Shown: piece by piece, positions 56,360-64,000 of the stretch
Numbering within the stretch: the first letter of the stretch is position 1
How the letters are laid out: each line of letters begins with the position of its first letter
Origin: Rhodothermales bacterium
Lineage (GTDB): Bacteria; Bacteroidota; Rhodothermia; Rhodothermales; Bin80
Reading direction: 5' to 3'
Assembly (NCBI GenBank): GCA_951812585.1
Contig: OX638318.1
Location: 648,819 to 712,818, forward strand
DNA: 64,000 nt
Made by a program: the position numbers and the translations under genes
Notes under the pieces: model-generated
Seen by the model: only the letters and a program-made list of their open reading frames with translations
What the model was told of the DNA's origin: nothing
The model's database searches: none

Positions 56360-58792
56360 ATGAATGCAACCCGCATACTACCCGTCTTTCTGCTCCTTGC
56401 AACAGTGGTAACCCAAGTGCAGGCTCATCAAAACGGATTTGGGAGCTCGGTTGCGATTACGGACGGTGCCTTGGTAGTGGGCAAGGCCTACACAGGGACC
56501 GGCGCAGGTACTGTGTACGTATTCGGTTTTGATGAAGCAAGCGGAGATTGGGTAGAACATCAGCAACTCCAGGCATCGGATGCCGGTAAACATCTCGACC
56601 ACTTTGGCAGGGCAATGGCCGGCGGAGGCAATACCCTATTTGTCGGTGCCATTGGCAGCGATGATTCGAGGGGCGCGGTCTACGTTTTTGAGCAAAAGGA
56701 TGGTCTATGGGCGGAAACGGCCAAATTGGTGGCAAGTGATGGGACCGAAGGCTATCAATTCGGAAACGCCGTCGCAGTGCATGGCGGTCGGTTACTTGTC
56801 AGCTCCGTAGGACCCGATGAGACAGACGGGGCTATTTATGTATTTGACAGGGATCCTGACTCAAAAATGTGGAGCGAGCGAGCGACAATCCGAGTCGGCG
56901 AAGCCAACCCAGATGATGCCCCAGGCTGGAAAAGAAGTTGGAGTGGACCTGCGCCTGTTGCTGGCGTAGGAGCGGCCTTGGCCATTGATGATCACATGGC
57001 GGTAATTTCTGTCCCCGCACGTGGAAGTAAGGTTCTGGTTTATACCCACGACCCGGAGACTGACGAGTGGTCGAAGACTGGCGAATTGACAGTCGAGGGT
57101 CTGGAATCACGACATCTGTTCGGGTTTGCGTTGGCAGTGCAAGACGGCAAGATATTTGTCAGCTCCGCAGGATTCAATGGTTTTCAGGGTGCCATTTTCA
57201 TTTTTGACCAGGAAGGCGAATCTGGCCAGTGGGTGGAAAGCGGCCGCCTGTCTGGCGTCGTCTCGGGCAAAAGTTCGAGGATGTTGGGTGCATCGCTCGC
57301 TGTTGGGGAGACCACTCTGTGGACAGGTGCACCATTTGCGAACGATTTCAAGGGGACGGTTTTTCGCTACAGTCGCGACGCGCAAAGCGGGGATTGGCTG
57401 GCAGTAACGGAAGTGCTACCGGAGGAAATGGATGCGGACGACTCGTCCGCTCCCTGGCTGGGCTGGACGCTCAACGTCAATGATAATACGGCCTTAGTCG
57501 GTGCACCATCTGCCGATTTCGGGGCTGGCAAGGCTTATGTTTACGAGTATGCGAAAGGCCAGTGGATAGAAACTGGAGCGTTGATAGACAAAGTAGTGAG
57601 CATTCCCTCCGTGCTTGGCGAGGAGATTGCCTGTGATGGCGGTGTGGCTGATCGTTTTGCATGCAGCGAGGTTGATCTTGTCTCGTTCCTTCCGGTCTCG
57701 GACCTTGGCGGTGGACGCGGCATGGAGGTCAATGACCTGTGGGGCTGGACCGATCCGGAAACGGGCAAGGAATGGGCACTAATTGGCCGCAAGGACGGCA
57801 CTTCCTTTGTCGATGTGAGCGATCCGCTCAGACCGGTTTACGTAGGGAACCTACCAAAGACAGGATGGTCACCCGCCAGCACTTGGCGAGACATCAAGGT
57901 CTACAAAGACCACGCCTTTATCGTTGCCGATGGCGCTGGGGAGCATGGAATGCAAGTGTTCGATCTGAGGACACTGCGGGACGTGCAAGATCCTCCAACC
58001 AAATTCTACATGAGCGCCCACTATACCGGCATTGCCAGCGCGCACAATATCGTAATCACAGAGGAGACCGGATTTGCTTTTGCCGTCGGTAGTAGCGGCG
58101 GCGGCGATACCTGTGGCGGAGGTCTCCATATGATTGACATTCGGGAGCCCTTGCACCCTACTTTTGCGGGTTGCTTTGCCGACACCGAAACTGGACGTAG
58201 AGGCACCGGCTACTCACATGATGCGCAATGCGTCATTTACCATGGCCCAGACACGGAGCACCGCGGCAAGGAGATATGCTTTAGTGCAAACGAGATGGCA
58301 GTCAGCATTTCGGATGTCACGGACAAAGACGAGCCCGTTAGTTTGTCCAATGCCACATATCCCAACTACGGCTATTCCCATCAGGGCTGGCTTACCGAAG
58401 ATCACCACTTCTTCTTCATGAACGATGAGTTGGACGAGATCCGAGGCTCAGTGGATGGAACAAGGACGTTAATCTGGGATGTGTCTGACCTGGATGATCC
58501 GCAATTGGCAGAGCAGTACCTGTCTGAAAACAAGGCCAGTGATCACAACCTGTATATCCGGGGCGATATCATGTATCAGTCCAACTACAAGAGTGGGTTG
58601 CGCATCTTGGACATCTCCGACCCGCTGAAACCACTTGAGGTTGGCTTCTTCGACACTGTGCCCTACGGGGACAACGAGCCTGGCTTAGGGGGATCGTGGA
58701 GTAACTATCCGTTTTTCAAGAGCGGCATCATAGTCGTAACCAGCGGAAAAGAGGGGATGTTCATCCTCAAGAAGCAAGTCGCCGACACCTGA
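56360..58792 (+). CDS. Choice-of-anchor B protein with FG-GAP-like propeller repeats
   Basis: An 810-residue exported protein. The signal peptide is MNATRILPVFLLLATVVTQV-QA. Residues about 25-400 contain six similar units of about 55-60 residues, each with a FG.ALAV..G...VG/SS pattern and an aspartate-rich turn followed by GAIYVFD (for example NAVAVHGGRLLVSSVGPDE). This is the integrin-like FG-GAP propeller. Residues about 415-800 form the choice-of-anchor B domain: LPVSDLGGGRGMEVNDLWGW, TSFVDVSDPLRPVYVGNL and NLYIRGDIMYQSNYKSGLRI. No membrane anchor or type IX sorting domain is visible at the C-terminus (MFILKKQVADT). The gene lies alone between insertion sequences. Confidence 0.88.
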   Translation: MNATRILPVFLLLATVVTQVQAHQNGFGSSVAITDGALVVGKAYTGTGAGTVYVFGFDEASGDWVEHQQLQASDAGKHLDHFGRAMAGGGNTLFVGAIGSDDSRGAVYVFEQKDGLWAETAKLVASDGTEGYQFGNAVAVHGGRLLVSSVGPDETDGAIYVFDRDPDSKMWSERATIRVGEANPDDAPGWKRSWSGPAPVAGVGAALAIDDHMAVISVPARGSKVLVYTHDPETDEWSKTGELTVEGLESRHLFGFALAVQDGKIFVSSAGFNGFQGAIFIFDQEGESGQWVESGRLSGVVSGKSSRMLGASLAVGETTLWTGAPFANDFKGTVFRYSRDAQSGDWLAVTEVLPEEMDADDSSAPWLGWTLNVNDNTALVGAPSADFGAGKAYVYEYAKGQWIETGALIDKVVSIPSVLGEEIACDGGVADRFACSEVDLVSFLPVSDLGGGRGMEVNDLWGWTDPETGKEWALIGRKDGTSFVDVSDPLRPVYVGNLPKTGWSPASTWRDIKVYKDHAFIVADGAGEHGMQVFDLRTLRDVQDPPTKFYMSAHYTGIASAHNIVITEETGFAFAVGSSGGGDTCGGGLHMIDIREPLHPTFAGCFADTETGRRGTGYSHDAQCVIYHGPDTEHRGKEICFSANEMAVSISDVTDKDEPVSLSNATYPNYGYSHQGWLTEDHHFFFMNDELDEIRGSVDGTRTLIWDVSDLDDPQLAEQYLSENKASDHNLYIRGDIMYQSNYKSGLRILDISDPLKPLEVGFFDTVPYGDNEPGLGGSWSNYPFFKSGIIVVTSGKEGMFILKKQVADT

Positions 58793-59456
58793 GCACCTAG
58801 TCCGCGCAACGACTCAATAACCACCGTCCGGGAAAAGAGACGATGTATTAGGTGGGCGCCTCCTAGTCATTCCCGAAGACCAACTGCTGTACGAGCGTGA
58901 AGGACAGCTCTTGGGCCATGGCCGGGGCCAGGATCCAAGGCACACTGGCCAGCGCGAGAAGGAATCACCGCAAATCTAAATGATCGTTCATGTACATCAT
59001 TGTGGGCAGATTTCACCGTCCCAGACGTGATTTGGGGAGACCACCCAAGTGTCGCCGGCCTCCCCAGCATAGGATAAGGAGGCGCGTGCACAGGGGCTGA
59101 CTCGCTCCCGCGGCAGGCACCGGCGGGCGGGCCGTGAGCGGCCGAATATCCTGGGTTATGTTTCCGCTGATAATTGGTATTATCCTAGGAAATGATTGAG
59201 CGCCGCCAGTTCCGTGCCATGACATCACCGCCGTCTTGCCCCAGCCCTTGGTGCCCACTCAAGCGTCCTACGATGCGCAGTTGAGGGCACTGGTGCGGCT
59301 TCACGGCAAGGGCCCCCACAGTCAGCACGTCTGGGCCGATGCGCTTGTAGGATTCATTGTCTGCCTTGAAAGGGCTAGACATTCACACAAGCAATGTCTA
59401 GCCTCTACGGAGCCACAAGCGCTATGTAGAGGAACAGGGCATAGAAAAGACTACTG
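58793..59456. other. Intergenic/degenerate region between anchor-B gene and phosphoesterase fragment
   Basis: About 660 bases. On the minus strand 58867-58980 reads a signal-peptide-like stretch (LLALASVPWILAPAMAQELS) that ends after 13 more residues and has a stop before its first hydrophobic codons, so it looks like a degraded gene start. The part 59190-59390 has open frames on both strands with no family match that I can defend. Confidence 0.45.
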
Positions 59457-59576
59457 ATGGCTGGATTCCGGTTTATACACACTTCCGACCTACACTTGGG
59501 TCGGAGATTCAGCAGTTTTCCAGAACCCATCCGAGGTCGCCTTGTGGAAGTTCGCCATCAGGTATTGAAACAACTA
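59457..59576 (+). pseudogene. Truncated SbcD/YhaO-like metallophosphoesterase start
   Basis: The first 40 codons read MAGFRFIHTSDLHLGRRFSS and then RGRLVEVRHQVLKQL. The SDLHLG motif is the first metal site of calcineurin-like DNA repair exonucleases of the SbcD/YhaO type. After about 59576 the frame continues only as unrelated residues and meets the neighbouring insertion sequence. The rest of the enzyme is not found on the other side of that element. Confidence 0.72.
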
Positions 59577-59626
59577 GCCTGGATATCCAACAGCATTAAT
59601 TCATATGAGAGTCCGCGAGATTCTGA

Positions 59627-61369
59627 TCAGGCAAGGCGTATCGTCAGGGGCCTATTGTGTAGCCAGGGTATGGCCAGTGTCGAGTCATGGTAGCCCGCAT
59701 TGCGCAATGCTGCGCCGTTAGCGCGGCGGCCTAACGTGACAATGATTTCGTCGCTTGTGATGTGGACCGTTCCAGGGTAGTTGACCAAGTCTCGGAACAA
59801 GGTCCGCGTCTTTCGCTTTTCGTATCCGTGGCTGATTCTGCGCGCGAGTAGGCGATACAGCGAGCTGGCCATGAGTGTCAGCTGCACATCCAGCCCGATC
59901 TTCAGCGGTACCGCCGCTGACAACGCGTCCATATGGAAGAAGTCAATGGCATCGGCAATGGTGTTCTCAATGATCATTCGACGGGCGTAGCGATCGATCA
60001 GCTTCGCGGCGGAGCCCTTCATTTCGTTGGTAATCAGCAACGTGGGTTTTTCGTGCCCGAGGTCAATGATGGCGATCTGGCGCACTTCGCCTGGGAAGTT
60101 CCTTAGTCGCACCATCTGTTCCAAGACGCGCGGGTTCCGATAGGCGCGCCCGATATTGGTGAGCCTTACTCTTCGCCAGTGTTCTTGCGGCGTCGCCAGT
60201 ATCCGACTTACCAACGACTGGCTGCGTCTTCGCAGTGTCAGGAACCGTATGCCTGATGCGTGCAGACGGGCAAGATTGGCATAGGTCGTCAGCCCGCTGT
60301 CAAAGACCAACTCGCTGGGCACGTTTCCCGTGCGCTGTTTCCAGTGTTCCACAAATGCGAGGACTTGGTCGTACTGATCCGCCTTGCGGATCTGAACATT
60401 GGCATAGGTGAAGAAACATCTGTCGGCGTCACGAGCCAACAGTGCCAGCATTCCCTTCTGCCTGCGGCTACGCTTGGAGATGTAGTGCTTTTCATAGACC
60501 TCGTGGTCGCCATGGTAGGGTATGGTGTGGAAGTCCAGGTCAAAGGAACGCCCACCGACCAAGTCAATCCCGACCCCCTCCACAGCGTGGTGCCACTTCA
60601 TCATCAACTGCGGCAGCACACGTGGATCCACGCGAGCGCTGTACTCGACGAGCGTCGAAGTTTTTGGCATAATGTTGAGCCCGGAGAACAACGCCGGTCC
60701 TTCATCCAGGATGTCGGGCATGAAATGCCGCGGGCGCCCGATGCCCCAGAGCTTTAAAGCCAGCAGCGACCGCACGGCACAACCGGCCGGAATCCGATCG
60801 CTGCCAGGAAAGGTGCATGCTGCCAGGACGCTATCCAGATCCATGCGGACCAGATCGTGGGCAAACAGAAACAGACCGCCGAAGCGTGTGCGGAACCGCC
60901 GCGGAGACAGATCCAGGGCCGCACAATTGGCTGGCGGCGCCCGTTCGACGCACAACGCGGCCCGCTGCTGAGCCGTGCGTCTGGGCAGCTTAGGAACCCC
61001 TGCGTCTTGAAGTGTCTTGGAGATGGTAGAGGTGCCCACGCGCATCCCCTCACTGAGGAGGCGTTCACGAATCTCGGTGACAGAGAGCTTCTCTTGTTTT
61101 CGCAAGGCCAAAATGCGGCGCGTTCTCTTCACGCGCAAAGGCTCCTCGGACTTGGGCTTGCGACCCGGCACATTACGTCGGAAGAAGCGCTCCACCTGAG
61201 GATTCTGGTGGAAGTGGGCGCAGAGGTTATATACAGCGCCGGGCGAATAGCCGAACCGCTCTGCGGCTTCTGGTACGGTGAGCCCTTCGACAAAGATGGC
61301 ACGCAGGACCTCGTACTGCCTGTGCAGCGGTAGGGTAGGCTTAAGAAAGTCACTGGCACGAGCCTTCAT
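59627..61369 (-). CDS. DDE transposase with N-terminal helix-turn-helix (IS4/IS1634-like superfamily)
   Basis: An intact 580-residue transposase. Residues 10-110 carry two helix-turn-helix units (VLRAIFVEGLTVPEAAERFG and LSVTEIRERLLSEGMRVGTS). The DDE-like domain follows: SFDLDFHTIPYHGD, LVFDSGLTTYANLARL, IRFLTLRRRSQSL, and YARRMIIENTIADAIDFFHM with the late glutamate. Clear terminal repeats could not be fixed. ATTCATATGA at 59599-59608 and its near-complement TCATACGAAT at 61406-61415 are a weak candidate pair. It lies beside the truncated phosphoesterase and is the likely cause of the truncation. Confidence 0.82.
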   Translation of the reverse strand: MKARASDFLKPTLPLHRQYEVLRAIFVEGLTVPEAAERFGYSPGAVYNLCAHFHQNPQVERFFRRNVPGRKPKSEEPLRVKRTRRILALRKQEKLSVTEIRERLLSEGMRVGTSTISKTLQDAGVPKLPRRTAQQRAALCVERAPPANCAALDLSPRRFRTRFGGLFLFAHDLVRMDLDSVLAACTFPGSDRIPAGCAVRSLLALKLWGIGRPRHFMPDILDEGPALFSGLNIMPKTSTLVEYSARVDPRVLPQLMMKWHHAVEGVGIDLVGGRSFDLDFHTIPYHGDHEVYEKHYISKRSRRQKGMLALLARDADRCFFTYANVQIRKADQYDQVLAFVEHWKQRTGNVPSELVFDSGLTTYANLARLHASGIRFLTLRRRSQSLVSRILATPQEHWRRVRLTNIGRAYRNPRVLEQMVRLRNFPGEVRQIAIIDLGHEKPTLLITNEMKGSAAKLIDRYARRMIIENTIADAIDFFHMDALSAAVPLKIGLDVQLTLMASSLYRLLARRISHGYEKRKTRTLFRDLVNYPGTVHITSDEIIVTLGRRANGAALRNAGYHDSTLAIPWLHNRPLTIRLA

Positions 61370-61710
61370 AGAATATCAAGGTATTATAGCACATATCCCA
61401 CTATATCATACGAATACGACAACCGCAAGCAGTGCGATTCAAAAAAAGGTATTTACGACGAATAAAGCCCTTAACGCCGCGATCAAATCACTAAAAGCAG
61501 CTTTCAGCGGCAAGTCTGGCGTCCTGGCCTGCGGCGTGCAACCGTGCCCCGATGATGCAAGACACCGTGGTATTTGTGCTATAATGAATCTATATACGCA
61601 TTCACACTAGTAAGGCCTATCCTCAGTCGGGGCGGACAATGAGTCATGTAGCCCCCAACAAGACCCTTTTTATGGCTCGCTTGTTAACATCCATTAGTGC
61701 CGTTGGACAT
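61370..61710. other. A+T-rich intergenic region with a repeated -10-like motif
   Basis: No gene is seen. A 19-base motif occurs twice in opposite orientation: gtgggatatgtgctataat on the minus strand (61383-61401), leading into the transposase, and gtggtatttgtgctataat on the plus strand (61567-61585), differing at two positions. Both contain a TATAAT hexamer. Confidence 0.6.
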
Positions 61711-61946
61711 TCAGGCTAGTAGAAACGTGGAGACGACGACACCGATCATGGTACCGATACGCTCTTCGCCGAAGATCGCGGCAAGGAAGCCCGCTTCGTG
61801 ATCGACGAGAGCACAATTTGCCACACCTTGATTCATCCGAGGCGCTTAAGAAGGATGTCAGCACACTTTTCGTGTGTTTTATGAGAGTAAACAACGCGAC
61901 CGTAACAGACGCGCACCTGGCTATCGATCGGGTCTCGGGAGTCCAT
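61711..61946 (-). pseudogene. SLATT-domain effector, decayed
   Basis: The ATG at 61946 begins MDSRDPIDSQVRVCYGRVVY and continues SHKTHEKCADILLKRLG. A TGA at 61833-61835 then interrupts, followed by IKVWQIVLSSIT. A one-base shift leads to GFLAAIFGEERIGTMIGVVV-STFL, and a final stop follows at 61711. This is the N-terminal half of a SLATT protein (two transmembrane helices), a membrane effector that accompanies SMODS nucleotidyltransferases in CBASS-type antiphage systems. The C-terminal half is missing. Its start lies 7 bases after the nucleotidyltransferase stop, as expected for a two-gene operon. Confidence 0.82.
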
Positions 61947-62342
61947 GGTCTGTTCAGTCTGGAAATGATGTGCCAAAGATCTTGCGCCATTTCTGCTTGG
62001 CAGACCACTCCTGTTTCGGGTCCGCGGTTTCGTGCGTGATCGCCTGAATCGCGATGCTGCAGCAGCATCTGGCCTTGTTCTGGAAGCGTCCTTTTTTTTA
62101 CCCGTTGACTACTGCCCGGTGCTCTCCAGTATTCCTGGTCAGTATCCTGGCTGGCCATGTAAGCGAAGAAGTCGCGACACATGAGGTCGTAGTAAAGGAA
62201 TGACTTGTCGCGGTACTTCCCTCTGTGCCAATAAGAAGTGAGACAGTTCAATACATTAATAGTGTAGCCGCGTTGGGGTTCAAGCGGCAGGGCTGGTCTG
62301 GCGATTTTGCTTAACCAATCCATCATTTTCCCCTATTCAATC

Positions 62343-62744
62343 ATGGAATCCGATTACCCTTCCAACACGACCGGTACGGCAGAGGTCCCTCCGACTGAAG
62401 TGGTTCCCAAGGCCAAGCGCCGCAGGTTCACGGCCAGTTACAAGATGCGCATTCTGGACGAGGCCGAGCTCTGCAGCAAGCCTGGAGAGGTCGGTGCGCT
62501 TTTGCGTCGGGAAGGCCTTTACTCGTCTCATCTGGCCCAGTGGCGCAAGCAGCGCGAATATGGAGCGCTTTATGGTTCGACCCAGGCTGGGAAGGAACTG
62601 TTGGCCAAGGACGAGGAGATTCGGCGGCTGCGCAAGGCGCTTGGTCAGTCCCGGCAGCAGCTTCAGAAGGCCGAGGCCATCATAGAGGTTCAAAAAAAAG
62701 TCTGCATGCTCTTTGGCATCAGCAGCGAGAGCGAGGCCGGGTAG
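62343..62744 (+). CDS. IS3 OrfA (helix-turn-helix protein)
   Basis: A 133-residue DNA-binding protein from the ATG giving MESDYPSNTTG. The helix-turn-helix is in KRRRFTASYKMRILDEAELC and GALLRREGLYSSHLAQWRKQ. A leucine-zipper-like helix follows (EEIRRLRKALGQSRQQLQKA). It binds the IS ends and forms the N-terminal part of the OrfAB transposase after frameshifting. Confidence 0.9.
   Translation: MESDYPSNTTGTAEVPPTEVVPKAKRRRFTASYKMRILDEAELCSKPGEVGALLRREGLYSSHLAQWRKQREYGALYGSTQAGKELLAKDEEIRRLRKALGQSRQQLQKAEAIIEVQKKVCMLFGISSESEAG
62691..62700 (+). other. Candidate -1 ribosomal frameshift site (A8G)
   Basis: Eight adenines followed by G (62692-62700) lie near the end of orfA, where orfA and orfB frames overlap. 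Slipping back one base joins VQKK to the orfB frame (then SLHALWHQ). This is the common arrangement of IS3 elements and would give a fused OrfAB protein. Confidence 0.7.
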
Positions 62745-62746
62745 CG

Positions 62747-63817
62747 ATGAGGGAGAGGGTCAAGGCATTGCGTCCGATTCTGGGTACGGTGGCGGCCTGC
62801 CGCCACGTGGGGATCTCTCGCGCCTCCTATTACAGAAGTCAACGTGCGGCGCAGCAGCAGCCGAAGCGGCGTCGCCAGAGCAGCCGACGGTTGTCGGAAG
62901 CTCGCCGGGCGGAGATTCGGGCGATATTGAACGCGAGGCGTTTTGTGGACCTGCCGCCACGCCAGATCTGGGCCACGCTCCTGGATGAAGGCACCTACCT
63001 GTGCCACTGGCGCACCATGTATCGTATCCTTAGTGAAAACAGGGCGATACGCGAGCGCAGGAATCAGCGCGTACATCCTCCGTACACGAAGCCGGAGTGG
63101 TTGGCCCAAGCTCCGAACGAGCTTTGGACGTGGGACATCACCACGCTTCGGGGCCCGGTTAAGGGCCTGCACTTCAAGCGCTACGTGCTACGGGATATCT
63201 TCAGCCGCTACGTGGTGGGATGGACCCTTGCCTCGTTTGAGTCTGCCGCGCTGGCCAAGGATCTCGTCCTGGCCACATGCGCGCGTCAAAACGTCCGAAG
63301 AGACCAGCTGGTCCTCCATTCGGATCGCGGCCCGGTGATGACAAGCAAGACGTATGTGCAGCTGTTGGCAGAGCTGGGAGTGGAAGGCTCCTACAGCCGT
63401 CCGTATCGCTCGAACGACCATCCCTATTCGGAGGCGCACTTCCGCACGGCGAAGTACCACCGGACTTACGAGGTGCGCTTCGGCTCCCTGGAGGACGCCC
63501 GGAGCTGGGCGCGGCTCTTCTTCCATTGGTACAACAACGAATTCTACCACACGGGGATTGCGCTGATGCATCCCTCGACGATCCACTACGGCAAGACGCG
63601 CGAGGTATGGAAGGCGCGACAGCGCGTCATGCAGGAAGCCTATGCGCGAGAACCGGAGCGATTCATTCGGGGGATGCCCAAGGTACCCATGCCACCGCGG
63701 AAGGTGTGGATCAACCCGCCAGACGACCCCCAGGCTGCGGTGAAGCTCGTAGCCAAGAGCAATGGCCGCCAGTCCCGCAACTTCGTAGTCACACGCGACC
63801 AGTTACTGCCCACATGA
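62747..63817 (+). CDS. IS3 OrfB (DDE integrase domain)
   Basis: From the ATG at 62747 it encodes 356 residues, or the C-terminal part of a longer fusion by frameshift. The rve core shows NELWTWDITTLRGPVKG (first D), VLHSDRGPVM (second D) and NDHPYSEAHFRTAKYHRTYE (E). The upstream HTH_21 block is ARRFVDLPPRQIWATLLDEG. All three catalytic acids are present and no frame damage is seen, so the element may be mobile. Confidence 0.92.
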   Translation: MRERVKALRPILGTVAACRHVGISRASYYRSQRAAQQQPKRRRQSSRRLSEARRAEIRAILNARRFVDLPPRQIWATLLDEGTYLCHWRTMYRILSENRAIRERRNQRVHPPYTKPEWLAQAPNELWTWDITTLRGPVKGLHFKRYVLRDIFSRYVVGWTLASFESAALAKDLVLATCARQNVRRDQLVLHSDRGPVMTSKTYVQLLAELGVEGSYSRPYRSNDHPYSEAHFRTAKYHRTYEVRFGSLEDARSWARLFFHWYNNEFYHTGIALMHPSTIHYGKTREVWKARQRVMQEAYAREPERFIRGMPKVPMPPRKVWINPPDDPQAAVKLVAKSNGRQSRNFVVTRDQLLPT

Positions 63818-64000
63818 GTTCCATCCGCTACACTAAATCCGAGGCGAATTTGTCTCATTTTTGTTGGCACACACCGCTTCCAGTTGTTTATGAACTGGTA
63901 AGCCAGAGTGTCAATGAGCAGGCCGCCAATTTGTACGCTCCACTCTTGTTGCCACGATCGCATCATTCGGCAGAGCGGGACGAGGTTATTGTTGCACGAT

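Larger units (their letters stand above)
62221..63876 (+). mobile_element. IS3-family insertion sequence, apparently intact
   Basis: Length 1656 bp. A 5-bp target duplication CTTCC is at 62216-62220 and 63877-63881. The terminal repeats are imperfect: CTCTGTGCCAATAAGAAG and GTGAGACA on the left against CGGTGTGTGCCAACAAAA and ATGAGACA on the right. It contains orfA and orfB in the usual -1 arrangement. It interrupts the SMODS nucleotidyltransferase. Confidence 0.92.
61954..64000 (-). pseudogene. SMODS (CD-NTase) nucleotidyltransferase split by an IS3 element
   Basis: The 5' part (64000-63877, continuing beyond the window) reads NNNLVPLCRMMRSWQQEW, then IGGLLIDTLAYQFINNWK. The 3' part (62220-61954) reads YRDKSFLYYDLMCRDFFAYM, then a shift at an A8 run (62092-62099), then GRFQNKARCCC and EWSAKQKWRKIFGTSFP-D before the stop. 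These are the C-terminal half of CBASS cyclic-oligonucleotide synthases. Deleting the IS3 element and one GGAAG target copy restores AAC-TGG-AAG-TAC-CGC (N-W-K-Y-R) in frame. The nucleotidyltransferase active site is outside the window. The gene is inactive here. Confidence 0.83.

Noticed and set aside
58867-58980. Possible small exported protein on the minus strand
   Set aside because: A signal-like stretch is followed by only about 13 residues and preceded by a stop in the only plausible leader, so it looks like a relic.
59185-59382. 65-codon minus-strand frame and its plus-strand counterpart
   Set aside because: Neither strand shows a recognisable domain, and codon pattern does not favour either.
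59599-61415. 10-bp near-complementary words as terminal repeats of the 580-residue transposase element
   Set aside because: Only nine of ten bases match, no target duplication is visible, and similar words are expected by chance in A+T-rich DNA.
1-64000. CRISPR arrays or rRNA genes
   Set aside because: No regularly spaced repeats and no rRNA-like sequence were seen on either strand.

Overview
The window is G+C-rich bacterial chromosome. The protein content points to the Bacteroidota/Rhodothermota side of the tree: a SecA of about 1170 residues with a long N-terminal insertion, a PorQ-like type IX secretion protein, a Cys-rich RicT, a DUF5916 protein, a choice-of-anchor B protein, 6-bladed propeller lipoproteins, and Tat-exported Gfo/Idh/MocA dehydrogenases. 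A marine Rhodothermales-like organism is my best guess, by inference from gene families only.

Layout. 1-4 kb: end of a NADH dehydrogenase operon (nuoJ, nuoK), an exported M20 amidohydrolase and a DnaQ-GIY-YIG repair nuclease. 4-9 kb: an accessory block (transposase remnant, two propeller genes, a broken inverted copy of one) bounded by a 203-bp direct repeat of the nuclease gene's 5' end. 9-18 kb: malate dehydrogenase, a Smr protein, an ECF sigma factor, a PIG-L deacetylase, PhzF and a PLP lyase. 18-26 kb: decayed DUF1016 and IS5 genes, then an exported sugar-processing operon (two Gfo/Idh/MocA proteins, two small proteins, aldose 1-epimerase) and a DUF5916 outer-membrane protein. 26-54.5 kb: a housekeeping core with sbcB, an SDR, a DsbA-like protein, two phosphohexomutases, recN, secA, porQ, a recombinase-like protein without catalytic residues, a 2-oxoacid dehydrogenase E2, a membrane pyrophosphatase, tRNA-Gln/prs/rplY/pth, a racemase, a Na+/solute symporter, a GroES paralogue, a MatB-like ligase, tRNA-Met, holB and ricT.

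54.5-64 kb is an accessory region full of mobile elements: a decayed IS1595 element with recognisable ends, an isolated choice-of-anchor B gene, a truncated SbcD-like phosphoesterase, an intact DDE transposase, and an intact IS3 element. The IS3 element sits inside a CBASS-type operon that encodes a SMODS nucleotidyltransferase and a SLATT membrane effector. Removing the IS and one copy of its 5-bp target duplication restores the nucleotidyltransferase frame exactly. Other frameshifts and stops show that the operon is dead.

The most notable observations are this fossil antiphage operon, the intact but apparently catalytically dead tyrosine-recombinase homologue behind the E2 gene, and the mosaic of direct and inverted duplications between the repair nuclease and mdh. 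No CRISPR array and no rRNA gene were seen.
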